Assembly (NCBI GenBank): GCA_963706385.1 | Contig: OY970153.1 | Coordinates: forward strand, 2,356,001-2,420,000 | Reading direction: 5' to 3' | Source of the DNA: Poindextera sp963706385 | GTDB lineage: Bacteria; Pseudomonadota; Alphaproteobacteria; Caulobacterales; Caulobacteraceae | Length of the DNA: 64,000 nt | Shown: positions 16,021 through 23,846 of the stretch, one piece after another | Layout of the letters: each line of letters starts with the position of its first letter | Numbering within the stretch: the stretch's first letter is position 1 | Position numbers and translations under genes: made by a program | Notes under the pieces: generated by a model | The model's input: only the letters and a program-made list of their open reading frames with translations | Told to the model about the DNA's origin: nothing | Databases searched by the model: none

Positions 16021-16686
16021 ATGATCAGAACCCCGTGGGCGGGCGTGGCCGGGGCCGCGATGTTTGGCCTGGTGGGCTTGAATACGGCTGGGACGGCCTC
16101 GGCCGCCGAGCCGTCGCCCGCGCCGCCCGCCCCTATCGCGAATTCGGCCCCCTCGACCGCTTCGACGATGTCGGCGCTGTCGACGCCCGCCAGCGGCGAG
16201 GTGGTCCTGAGCGGTAACCCCCAGGCCCAGGCTTGCCAAGAGGCGGCTAAGTTCGGCGATTTCAACAATACCGGAATCGACGAATGCACCCTGGCCCTCG
16301 GCTCGCCCCTGATGTCGGACCACGACCTCGCCGCGACCTATACCGACCGCGGGGCGATCCGCATGCAACATAAGCAATATGCTCAGGCCATCGTGGACTT
16401 CGACGCGGCGCTCAAGCACGATCCCAACATCGCGAACGCCTATGTCGACCGCGGCGGCGCGCTGATCGCCCTGAAATGTTATGCCGAGGCCATCGCCGAC
16501 ATCGATCACGGCCTGTCGTTGAACCCCGATCAGCCGGAGAAGGCCTACTACAACCGCGCCATCGCCGACGAGAAGCTCAAGGACCTGAGGTCCGCCTACG
16601 ACGATTATCTCAAGGCCTCCCAGCTCAAGCCGGACTGGGCCCCGCCGAAGGCCGAACTGGCGCGTTTCAACGTCAAACCGGAGTAG
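16021..16686 (+). CDS. exported tetratricopeptide-repeat protein
   Basis: 221 aa from ATG 16021 behind GAGGAGG seven bases upstream; the frame opens earlier but this site decides the start. Residues 1-29 are a signal peptide (MIRTPWAGVAGAAMFGLVGL, cleavage near TASAAE). After a Pro/Ser-rich linker, two Cys appear in QACQEAAKFGD and DECTLAL and may form a disulfide. Three TPR-like helical repeats run from about residue 100 to 205 (AATYTDRGAIRMQHKQYAQA, ANAYVDRGGALIALKCYAEA, KAYYNRAIADEKLKDLRSAY). Such periplasmic TPR proteins are scaffolds; the partner is unknown. It converges on the oxidoreductase gene, 12 bases apart. Confidence 0.78.
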   Translation: MIRTPWAGVAGAAMFGLVGLNTAGTASAAEPSPAPPAPIANSAPSTASTMSALSTPASGEVVLSGNPQAQACQEAAKFGDFNNTGIDECTLALGSPLMSDHDLAATYTDRGAIRMQHKQYAQAIVDFDAALKHDPNIANAYVDRGGALIALKCYAEAIADIDHGLSLNPDQPEKAYYNRAIADEKLKDLRSAYDDYLKASQLKPDWAPPKAELARFNVKPE

Positions 16687-16698
16687 ACGCGCCTGCGA

Positions 16699-17478
16699 TC
16701 AGATTCCGGCGTACCACTCGTAGCCGCGGTCTTCCCAAAAGCCGCCCTTGCCGCCGCCGATATGGTCCAGCCGGTCGACCAACTCGATCCGCATGACATA
16801 TTTGGCCTGTTTGTAGCCCAGCTGGCGCTCGACCCTCAGCCTCAGCGGCGCGCCATGGGCGACGGCCAGGGGCGCGCCGTTCATCGCATAGGCCAGGATG
16901 GTCTGGGGATGGAAGGCGTCGAACAGGTCGATGCTCTCGTAATAGCGCCCCATCCCGTCGGCCGAGGACGCAAGATCATCGGCGCAGTGGAAGACCACAT
17001 AGCGGGCGGCGGGCAGGACGCCGGCCGCGCCCAGCAGGCCGCCCAGCGGCGTCCCGGTCCACTGGCCGATCGCGCTCCAGCCCTCGACGCAGTCGTGACG
17101 GGTGATCTGGGTGTGTGAGGGAAGGGCCTTGATCCGGTCGAGCGACAGGCTGAGCGGGCGGCTCACCAAGCCGCCGACGGTCAGCCGCCAGGCGGCGAAA
17201 TTGTCTTGCTCGACCGCCAGATACTCCGGGCTCCTTGGCCGGGTCGACCCGTTGGCCTTGAAGATCGGCGACAGGTCCTTGGTCGAGAACTCCCGCGCCA
17301 GCGGCTGGCCGGCCAGGGCCAAGCGCTGGGTCGCGAGCGTCAGGCCTTGGGCCTGGCCGATCAGGTCCTGGAACGCCGGCGACCGCGAGAGCCGGTCGCA
17401 GCCGCCCAGCATAACTCCCCCCAGCGCCAGCCCACCGCTGGCGATCAGCCCGCGGCGGGAAAATCCGTTCAAGCTCAT
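16699..17478 (-). CDS. periplasmic molybdopterin-dependent oxidoreductase (sulfite-oxidase fold)
   Basis: 259-aa member of the sulfite oxidase/YedY fold. The N-terminus has a Tat signal (MSLNGFSRRGLIASGGLALG) with a Cys after it (GGCDRLS) that could be a lipobox. The molybdenum-ligating Cys lies in TRHDCVEGWSAIGQW, and ARYVVFHCADD and PLRLRVERQLGYKQAKY are further family signatures. It overlaps the cytochrome b gene by four bases (ATGA), so the pair is translationally coupled. Electrons probably pass from or to the cytochrome. The substrate is not known; sulfite or a sulfoxide would be guesses. Confidence 0.85.
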   Translation of the reverse strand: MSLNGFSRRGLIASGGLALGGVMLGGCDRLSRSPAFQDLIGQAQGLTLATQRLALAGQPLAREFSTKDLSPIFKANGSTRPRSPEYLAVEQDNFAAWRLTVGGLVSRPLSLSLDRIKALPSHTQITRHDCVEGWSAIGQWTGTPLGGLLGAAGVLPAARYVVFHCADDLASSADGMGRYYESIDLFDAFHPQTILAYAMNGAPLAVAHGAPLRLRVERQLGYKQAKYVMRIELVDRLDHIGGGKGGFWEDRGYEWYAGI

Positions 17479-18368
17479 TCCAGCGGCTCCCCGCGAACGG
17501 CGTAGCGCCCGGTGATCATCGAGCCGATCTCGTTGAACGCCCCGGCGACGAACACCTCCGCCACATGAACCAGGACGAACAACACGATGAGGTTGGCCGT
17601 GGCGAAATGCAGGGTTCGCGCCGACTGACGCCCCCCGAACAGGGTCACCAGCCAGGGCGCGGCCGCGTCGAACCCTGGCGACATGGCCAGGCCGGTCAGC
17701 GCCATCGCCGGCGTCAGCAGGAAGATCACCGCCAGATAGGCGAACTTCTGCAGCACGTTGTAGGACTTGGCGTGCTCGCCCGCCGGCTGTCGCAGGCGGA
17801 GGTGGTCCCAGATATCGCCGAGGATATGGCTGGGTTTGAGCTGGGCGCGGGTCGGCGTCAGGTCGCGCCGGAAGTGGCCGTTCACCAGCCCCGCCAGCAG
17901 ATAAATCAGCCCGTTCAGCACGAAGGTCCAGGCCAGGAAGAAATGCCAGCGCCGCCCGGCGGCCAGGTCGCGCCAACTCGGCAGGGTCGCCCAGCGCGGG
18001 AAGCCCTGGATCGCCGGTTCGCCGCCTCGGCCGGCGGACACGCCGAACAGGCCGGTGGTCGTGAAAGCGCGGCCGGCGATGATCGTCATTCCGGTCAGAT
18101 TGTCCGTATGCTGACCGCTCGCCGTCATCGCCAACAGCGGCCGGTCGAAATCCGCGCCGTATTCGCCCCAGTAGAGCCGGGGGTGGGCGTTGAATATCTG
18201 CAGCCCGCTCATCAACAGCAGGCTGATGACCAGCAGGTTGATCCAGTGGGTGATCCGCACCACTAGGCCGTGGCGATAGACCACCTCGCGGACCGGTCGG
18301 CGCGCGCCGACCGCCGCTGTCGGACTCACCGCCCCTGGCGCGATCTGATCCACCGAGGTTTCGTTCAC
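17475..18368 (-). CDS. membrane cytochrome b (b561-type) partner of the molybdopterin oxidoreductase
   Basis: About 297 aa, GTG 18368 behind AAGGAGG. The protein has an N-terminal cytoplasmic tail, then four or five membrane helices with heme-ligand histidines in VVRITHWINLLVIS, RRWHFFLAWTFVL, RTLHFATANLIV and LVHVAEVF. This is a diheme cytochrome b561 arrangement as in Ni/Fe-hydrogenase or formate-dehydrogenase gamma subunits. The following gene begins inside its stop codon. It is not the MsrQ type that pairs with MsrP, since it is longer and has a different helix pattern. Role: electron link between the quinone pool and the periplasmic oxidoreductase. Confidence 0.83.
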   Translation of the reverse strand: MNETSVDQIAPGAVSPTAAVGARRPVREVVYRHGLVVRITHWINLLVISLLLMSGLQIFNAHPRLYWGEYGADFDRPLLAMTASGQHTDNLTGMTIIAGRAFTTTGLFGVSAGRGGEPAIQGFPRWATLPSWRDLAAGRRWHFFLAWTFVLNGLIYLLAGLVNGHFRRDLTPTRAQLKPSHILGDIWDHLRLRQPAGEHAKSYNVLQKFAYLAVIFLLTPAMALTGLAMSPGFDAAAPWLVTLFGGRQSARTLHFATANLIVLFVLVHVAEVFVAGAFNEIGSMITGRYAVRGEPLE

Positions 18369-18543
18369 CCAGCGCCTCCTTCGGCGTGGCTGCGAGAGCC
18401 CACTGCGGCATATTCGCACGTGTGTGCGTCATCGACGAGAGCCTGGGTTAATCGTCTTTCAACCCGGGGACCGCACTTTGGTCGAGTCTGACGCCATCAC
18501 CGATCGTCGTTGTGGTGAGGGTCGGGCGGGGGCAAGCCGAAAC

Positions 18544-20079
18544 ATGCGCAAGGCGCTGGGCCATTCGACATCGCCGCCGCGGGCGTCCGCGGGATCGTCG
18601 CCGCTCCTGGCCTCGACCGACGCCCTGCTGGTCCAGGGCGGTGACGCTCGGATCGCGCTTGATCCGGCGGACGGCCTGAATCGGTATGGCTGCCCGCCCA
18701 CGCCGGTTTCGCGAGGGCTGGATTTCGCCTCCTCAACCGCCTCGATCATCTCCCGGCCCGCCTATAAGGCGGCCGACGCCTTGCGCCAGCGCTTGGCCCG
18801 CGCCGCCGCGGTCGAGCCCGCCGCCGTGATCTACGCGCGCGAACTCGACGCCCTGCGCGGCGAGTTGCTGGCCTTGAGCGGGCTCTCCGATCTGCCGGGT
18901 CTGGAGGTCGCCTTCGCCGCCTCCGGCACCGACCTGCATCTGATCGTCGCTGAGCTGGTCGGCGGCGAGCCAGCCAATCCGCTGCTGTGCCTGGCGGTCG
19001 AGGCCGAAGAGACCGGCAGCGGCGTGCCGCGGGCGCTATGCGGCCGTCATTTCAGCGATCGCGCCGCGCTTGGCGAGCGGGTGGCGCCCGGCGAGGCGCT
19101 CGGCGGGGGCTCGAGCGCCTTCGTCGCCGTGCCGGCCCGCGGCCCGGACGGGGCGCTGCGCGATGGCGCGGAAATCGAGGCCGAACTGGACGCTCTGGTG
19201 CTCGAGGCCTCCCGCGCGGGGCGCCGTGTGCTGCTTACGGTCGCCGACGTGTCAAAGACCGGACTGATCGCACCGAGCCTCGAGGTGATGATGGCGCTGC
19301 GACGCCGCTTTCCGCGCACGCTCGAAGTGCTGGTCGACGCCTGTCAGTTCCGCCTGTCACCGGCGTCTTTGCGCGCCTATCTGGCCGCCGGCCTGATGGT
19401 CGCGGTGACCGGTTCGAAATTCCTCACCGGTCCAACCTTCTCCGGCGCGCTGCTGGTTCCGGCCTCGGTTGGCGGGCGGCTGAAGGGGCGGCTGCTCAAG
19501 CCGGCGTTCGGGCTCTATTCGGCGCGCGCGGAATGGCCGGCGGGCTGGGTCGCGCGCGCGGCCCTGCCCGAAGCCGCCAACTTCGGCCTGTTGTTGCGCT
19601 GGCGCGCGGCCCTGGTCGAGCTCGAAGCCTTTCGCGCCTTGGCCGAGACCAAGGTCGCGGCCTTTCTCAGCGCCTTCGCCGACGCGATCGAGGCGCGGCT
19701 CGCGGTCGATCCGATGCTCGATCCGATCGCCACGCGCGCGCTCGATCGTCGCGCGATCGCCGCCCCGGAGAGCTGGGATTCGACTCCGACGATCTTCGGC
19801 TTCCGCTTGCGCGCCGGGTCCGCTCGCGGCGCCGGCGTTATCTCCGCCCCGCAGACCCAGGCGGTCTACCAATCGCTGCGCCGGGCCGGGGTCAGGCTCG
19901 GCCAGCCCGTCGCCTGCGGCGTCCTCGCCGACGTCCCGGTCAGCGCCCTTCGACTGTGCGTCAGCGCCAGGTTGGTGGCGGAGGCGCTGTCCGATGGCGC
20001 TCGCGGCCCCGAAGCGGTGATCGGTCAGGCCATGGCCGCCCTGGACGCCGTTGCGGACGCCGCCCGCGCTCAGGCCTGA
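18544..20079 (+). CDS. PLP-dependent fold-type I enzyme of unknown reaction
   Basis: 511 aa, ATG 18544. The layout is that of class V aminotransferase-like PLP enzymes. FAASGTDLHLIVAEL (residues 124-138) is the phosphate/substrate loop. LVDACQFR places the PLP-binding Asp at about 265. VTGSKFLTGPTFSGALL places the probable Schiff-base Lys at about 292. The region LLTVADVSKTGLIAPSLE is typical of the group. No membrane segment or signal is seen. Its stop overlaps by ten bases the stop of the ATP-grasp gene on the other strand, so the two converge. I cannot name the reaction; aminotransferase, lyase or racemase are all open. The neighbouring decarboxylase and ATP-grasp genes suggest amino-acid-derived metabolite chemistry. 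Confidence 0.75.
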   Translation: MRKALGHSTSPPRASAGSSPLLASTDALLVQGGDARIALDPADGLNRYGCPPTPVSRGLDFASSTASIISRPAYKAADALRQRLARAAAVEPAAVIYARELDALRGELLALSGLSDLPGLEVAFAASGTDLHLIVAELVGGEPANPLLCLAVEAEETGSGVPRALCGRHFSDRAALGERVAPGEALGGGSSAFVAVPARGPDGALRDGAEIEAELDALVLEASRAGRRVLLTVADVSKTGLIAPSLEVMMALRRRFPRTLEVLVDACQFRLSPASLRAYLAAGLMVAVTGSKFLTGPTFSGALLVPASVGGRLKGRLLKPAFGLYSARAEWPAGWVARAALPEAANFGLLLRWRAALVELEAFRALAETKVAAFLSAFADAIEARLAVDPMLDPIATRALDRRAIAAPESWDSTPTIFGFRLRAGSARGAGVISAPQTQAVYQSLRRAGVRLGQPVACGVLADVPVSALRLCVSARLVAEALSDGARGPEAVIGQAMAALDAVADAARAQA

Positions 20080-21296
20080 GACGCCGCGGCCCCCGCCGCG
20101 CGCAGCATCGCCTGGAAGGCGTCGAACACCTTGCGCATCTGGGGTTGCTTGTAGGGAAACAGGTCCGGCGGATCCATGTCGTGCACGATCATCGCCACGT
20201 CCGCCTCGAACAGCAGCAGCTCGCCGTCCTTGGTCTCGGCGCAGTCGATGGCGAAATAATCCAGACCTATGCGCTCGGAGAGGCTAGCAAAGGCCGCCCG
20301 GTGCCGGACGGCGAAGGTCTGGTCAAACGTCTCCATGAACCGCGCCTCGAACGCGCGGTTTTCGGCGCTGTCGAGCATGGCGGCGTTCAGATAGTGCACC
20401 ATCCAGTGGGCCGAAACCGCCAGGTGGCAGACGAATGGCCGGCCCTGGATCAGGGCGATGCGCTGCTTGCGAAACAGTCCATCGGCGCTGGCGTAGTCGA
20501 CGAAGGGGGAGACGTAGAACCGATCGCCCGCCTGGCCGGCCAGATAGGCGCCGAGCGCGGCGGCCTCGTCGAGCTTCTCCAGCCCGCTCCCGGCGTGCGA
20601 TCCGATCGGGCGGACGATGATCGGGAACGCGAACCCGGCCGGCGGGACCTCGCCGGCGGCGATGCGAACCAGACCGGCGCGATCGGTCCGCGCGGCCTGG
20701 GGCGCGACGATGCCCGGGGCGCCGGCCAAAAGGCCGCAGACCCCGTCGCGGGTCAGGCTGGCGACGCGCGCGGCGTCGCCGTTCAATAGCGGCCTCGGCC
20801 ATCGGGACAGCAGCGGCGCCAGGATTCGCAGCAGCGGGTTGTTCGCCTCCAACTCGCCGATGGCCAGGAAGGCGACATCATGCTCCGGCAACGGATCGGG
20901 CAGCGCCAGGCCCGGCGCCACATAGAGACAGATCAGCTCGATGTCCGACCCGGCCAGCAGGAAGTCGAGCGGCGTATTGGCCATCATGTCGCCGGGCGTC
21001 ATGATCGCCAGCACGCGAAGACTGGGCGAGCCCCCCTCGACCAGCCGCCGATAGCTGGATTGCAGGGCCAGCGCCTGGGCTTGCAGCCCGAGGCCCTGCT
21101 CGCTCTGGCCGGTCAGCAGCAGCATGGTGGAAAGGTCCAGCAGCGCCGCCGCGTCGGTCGGATCGTTCGCGGCCCGCTCGGCCAGGCGGTCCCACCGCGG
21201 CTGCAGGTCGACGCGCTCGAACACCATCCGCGCCAGGCGGGCCAGACCCAGGATCGCCGGCGCCTCGGCCGGGTTCGCGATCGGCTCGGCGTTCAT
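20070..21296 (-). CDS. ATP-grasp ligase-like protein with helical (TPR-like) N-terminus
   Basis: 408 aa. The first 90 residues are helical and TPR-like (DRLAERAANDPTDAAALLDL, then LLTGQSEQGLGLQAQALALQ). A Rossmann-like section follows (LRVLAIMTPGDMMANTPLDF). The rest is an ATP-grasp fold, with FPIIVRPIGSHAGSGLEKL for nucleotide binding and LLLFEADVAMIVHDMD near the metal site. ATP-grasp enzymes join a carboxylate to an amine or thiol. The ATG overlaps the decarboxylase stop (TGATG), so the two are one transcript and probably one pathway. Substrate unknown. Confidence 0.75.
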   Translation of the reverse strand: MNAEPIANPAEAPAILGLARLARMVFERVDLQPRWDRLAERAANDPTDAAALLDLSTMLLLTGQSEQGLGLQAQALALQSSYRRLVEGGSPSLRVLAIMTPGDMMANTPLDFLLAGSDIELICLYVAPGLALPDPLPEHDVAFLAIGELEANNPLLRILAPLLSRWPRPLLNGDAARVASLTRDGVCGLLAGAPGIVAPQAARTDRAGLVRIAAGEVPPAGFAFPIIVRPIGSHAGSGLEKLDEAAALGAYLAGQAGDRFYVSPFVDYASADGLFRKQRIALIQGRPFVCHLAVSAHWMVHYLNAAMLDSAENRAFEARFMETFDQTFAVRHRAAFASLSERIGLDYFAIDCAETKDGELLLFEADVAMIVHDMDPPDLFPYKQPQMRKVFDAFQAMLRAAGAAASQA

Positions 21297-22792
21297 CAGC
21301 GCGCCTCCGCCCGCTCGGCCGAGGCGCGGCCGAAGCGCAGCGCGCCCTCGATCAGGGCGTCCAGATCTTGCGGCTCGGTGCGGTGGTTGAACAGGGCCGC
21401 GCGGATCGCCGCCTTGCCGTCGATTTCGGTCAGCGACGGGGCGACGCGGCCGGCCTCCTGCAACGCTATGACAATGGCCCGGTTGACCGCGTCGGCGTTC
21501 GCGCAGCGGTAGCGGAAACAGACGATGTTCAGCTGGGCCGGCGCCAGGAGCTCCAGTTCGGGCTCGGCCTCGATCCGGCTCTGCAGAGCGCGGGCCATCG
21601 CGCAGCTGCGGTCGATCGACGCGCCGATCGCCTTCAAGCCATGAACCCGCAAGGTGAACCAGGTCTTCAGTGCGCGAAATCCCCGGGACAGATCCGGCCC
21701 GTAGTCGCAGGGCCACCAGTCTCCGCCCGCCATGCCGCGCGGCTCGCGGTTCAGATAGGCCGCCGGCGTGGCGAAGGTCTCGCGCAGCACCGCCCCGTCG
21801 CGGGCGATCAGGAAGCCGGCGTCATAGGGGACCTGACCCCATTTGTGGAAGTCGAAGGCGATGGTGTCGGCGCGCTCAAGTCCGGCCAGCTTGGGGGCAA
21901 TCTCGGCGCTCAGCACGCCCAGCGCGCCATAGGCGCCGTCGATGTGCAGCCACAGGGCCTCGGATCGCGCGATGTCGGCCAGGCCATTCAGGTCGTCGAT
22001 CGCCCCGACGTCCACGGTTCCGGCGTTGCCGACGATCAGGAACGGGGTCAGGCCGGTGGTCCGGTCAGCCGCGATCGCTTCGCGCAGGGCCGTAAGGTCG
22101 ATGCGTTGGTCGGCGTCGAAGCGGACCTCCCGCAGGGCCTGGCCGCCCAGGCCGCTCATCTCCATCGCCCGGCGCACACAGGCGTGGGCGGCGCGCGAGG
22201 TGTAGGCGACGAGCCGCTTTTCCGCGCCGATCAGGCCCGCAGTGCGCACCGTCGGACCCAGCGCGCGGGTGCGCGCGGCCAGGACGCCGATGAAGTTGGC
22301 CATCGAGGCGCCGGTGACGAACAGGCCGCTGGCGCTTGACGGCAGGCCGAACAGGTCGCGGACCCATCCGGCCACCTCGCGCTCAAGCTCGATCGGCGCA
22401 TGGTCGCGGCCGCCCAGATTGCCGTTCAGACCGGCTGCCAGCATCTCCGCCAGCATGCCCACCGGGGTGCCGGCGCCCTGAACCCAGCCCATGAAGCCGG
22501 GATGCAGATTGCCGCCGGCATAGGGTAGGACATCGCGCATGAAATCTTTGTGCACCGCCGCCAGGCTCGTGGGTCCGGCGGGCGGCGGGGTGGCGAACCG
22601 CGCGCGATGCTCACGCGACATCGGCCGCCAGACCGGGGTCTCGCGCAGACGTTCGAGGTGATCGAGCATGTCGTCCAGCATCCGGTGGCCCTGTTCGCGC
22701 AGCGCGGTCCAGTCGGCGGGGTCGAGCCGGCCGGGCGAGGCGGGGGATGAGGTCGCGCGCGGCGGTGCGTCGCTGGCCATGAGGCTGTGCAT
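21296..22792 (-). CDS. PLP-dependent amino-acid decarboxylase (group II)
   Basis: 498 aa, related to aromatic-L-amino-acid and glutamate decarboxylases. Landmarks are HPGFMGWVQGAGTPVGMLAE, the Asp in LHIDGAYGA (about 285) that contacts the PLP ring nitrogen, and the Schiff-base Lys in FDFHKWGQVPYD (about 317). The product would be an amine. The last base of its stop is the first base of the downstream ATP-grasp ATG. An IS5-family element and a palindromic repeat lie directly upstream, so its original promoter may have been displaced. Start alternatives are ATG 22792 and ATG 22780. Substrate class (aromatic, acidic or other) cannot be fixed by eye. Confidence 0.85.
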   Translation of the reverse strand: MHSLMASDAPPRATSSPASPGRLDPADWTALREQGHRMLDDMLDHLERLRETPVWRPMSREHRARFATPPPAGPTSLAAVHKDFMRDVLPYAGGNLHPGFMGWVQGAGTPVGMLAEMLAAGLNGNLGGRDHAPIELEREVAGWVRDLFGLPSSASGLFVTGASMANFIGVLAARTRALGPTVRTAGLIGAEKRLVAYTSRAAHACVRRAMEMSGLGGQALREVRFDADQRIDLTALREAIAADRTTGLTPFLIVGNAGTVDVGAIDDLNGLADIARSEALWLHIDGAYGALGVLSAEIAPKLAGLERADTIAFDFHKWGQVPYDAGFLIARDGAVLRETFATPAAYLNREPRGMAGGDWWPCDYGPDLSRGFRALKTWFTLRVHGLKAIGASIDRSCAMARALQSRIEAEPELELLAPAQLNIVCFRYRCANADAVNRAIVIALQEAGRVAPSLTEIDGKAAIRAALFNHRTEPQDLDALIEGALRFGRASAERAEAR

Positions 22793-22826
22793 TCTCCGTG
22801 GATCGGCGGGGTGGCCCCGCGGCTAG

Positions 22827-22938
22827 ATCACGATGATTTTGGATTGAATCAATCCAAATCATAAAACGTGATCGATTCTAAAAGTTTAGAGCGGGATTGA
22901 CGTGAAAAACCGGTATCCACTTTTTCACATCCCGCTCT
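22827..22938. repeat. compound palindromic intergenic repeat
   Basis: Two long hairpins lie in tandem. The first is ATGATTT(T)GGATTG / CAATCCAAATCAT at 22833-22862. The second has AGAGCGGGAT / ATCCCGCTCT (22888-22897 and 22929-22938) outside GTGAAAAA / TTTTTCAC (22902-22909 and 22921-22928). This AT-richer element stands out from the GC-rich surroundings. Very similar palindromes recur between genes in many alphaproteobacterial genomes, from memory, and look like non-autonomous mobile repeats. The IS element is inserted at its right end. Confidence 0.7.
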
Positions 22939-23017
22939 AGGTTCTGTGGACTCTAGGGATTCCCGCTGATCGCGAAGCGTGATTCAAGACTGCTTTTTGG
23001 AGGCGGTCTTGGGTGTG

Positions 23018-23772
23018 ATGGATCGATTGGTGTTGAGCGACGCCAATTGGGAGCGGATTTCGGGTCTGATCATAGGTCGGCCTGATCAGAAGGGCTCGAC
23101 TGGGCGCGACAATCGGATGTTTGTCGAAGGGGTGCTTTGGATTGTGCGCACGGGCTCGCCCTGGCGCGATCTTCCCGATGTTTTCGGCGACTGGAATAGT
23201 GTCTGGCGACGGTTCAATCGGTGGAGCCAGAAGGGCGTCTGGTGGCGCATCTTCGAGGCGATGTCGGATGATCCCGACTTCGAATACCTGATCGTCGACT
23301 CCACCATCGTTCGCGCCCACCAGCATGCGGCAGGGGCGAAAAAGGGGGGCCTGAAGATCAGGCCATTGGCCGCTCGCGCGGCGGCCTGAGCACCAAGATC
23401 CACATGGCCGTCCGTGGGTTAGGCTGCCCTGTGCGCTTTACCCTTACCGCTGGCCAGATGGGTGATGCGCCACAAGCCGGGCCGTTGATCGAGGGCCTGC
23501 CCGCTGAAATCGTCATGGCCGACACCGCCTACGACGCAGACCACTTGCGCCAGGCGATCGCCGACAAGGGCGCGCTCGCGGTGATCCCCAACAATCCCTC
23601 GCGCGCCAAAAAGCACCCGCTGGACAAGCACCTCTATGCCCAACGACACCTCGTCGAGTGCTGCTTCTCGAAGCTCAAGCAGTTCCGCCGCGTGGCCACG
23701 CGCTTCGAAAAGACCGCCAGGAACTATCTGGCCGTGATCACGCTCGCCGCCATCGTCCTGTGGTTACGATAA
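23018..23772 (+). CDS. IS5-family transposase, made by frameshifting between two overlapping frames
   Basis: The first frame starts at ATG 23018 (MDRLVLSDANWERISGL, behind GGAGG) and has the DUF4096 N-terminal domain plus the first catalytic Asp in LIVDSTIVRAHQHA. It would stop at 23389. The second frame, one base back, continues EDQAIGRSRGGLSTKIH, then the second Asp in MADTAYDAD and the Glu in VECCFSKLKQFRR, to 23772. The switch point is GGGGGGC at 23344-23350, preceded by five A. G-GGG-GGC is a proper -1 slippery heptamer in the right phase. Programmed frameshifting is well known in this IS group, so this is expected to be functional rather than a broken gene. About 250 aa when joined. Confidence 0.85.
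23344..23350 (+). other. -1 ribosomal slippage site in the transposase
   Basis: The heptamer G-GGG-GGC fits the X-XXY-YYZ rule in the first transposase frame. Slipping back one base joins the N-terminal and catalytic frames exactly where the family's AKKG and QAIGRSRGG segments meet. Confidence 0.65.
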
Positions 23773-23846
23773 GTGTCCACAGAACCTAGAGATGCCCGGG
23801 GCCTGGTTCCCGCCAGATTAACAAATCGCGCCGGTTGCGTATCGGA

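Larger units (their letters stand above)
22941..23785 (+). mobile_element. IS5-family insertion sequence (IS427-like), 845 bp
   Basis: Terminal inverted repeats are GGTTCTGTGGAC at the left and GTCCACAGAACC at the right, perfect over 12 bases. The element is flanked on both sides by CTAG (22937-22940 and 23786-23789), a target duplication typical of this IS group; including it the symmetry extends to 16 bases. A single transposase in two frames fills the element. The intact ends, intact duplication and uninterrupted frames suggest a recent insertion. It separates the MFS exporter gene from the decarboxylase gene. Confidence 0.88.

Noticed and set aside
22979..23017. Upstream start of the transposase at GTG 22979
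   Set aside because: ATG 23018 has GGAGG in range and begins at the conserved LSDANWERI domain.
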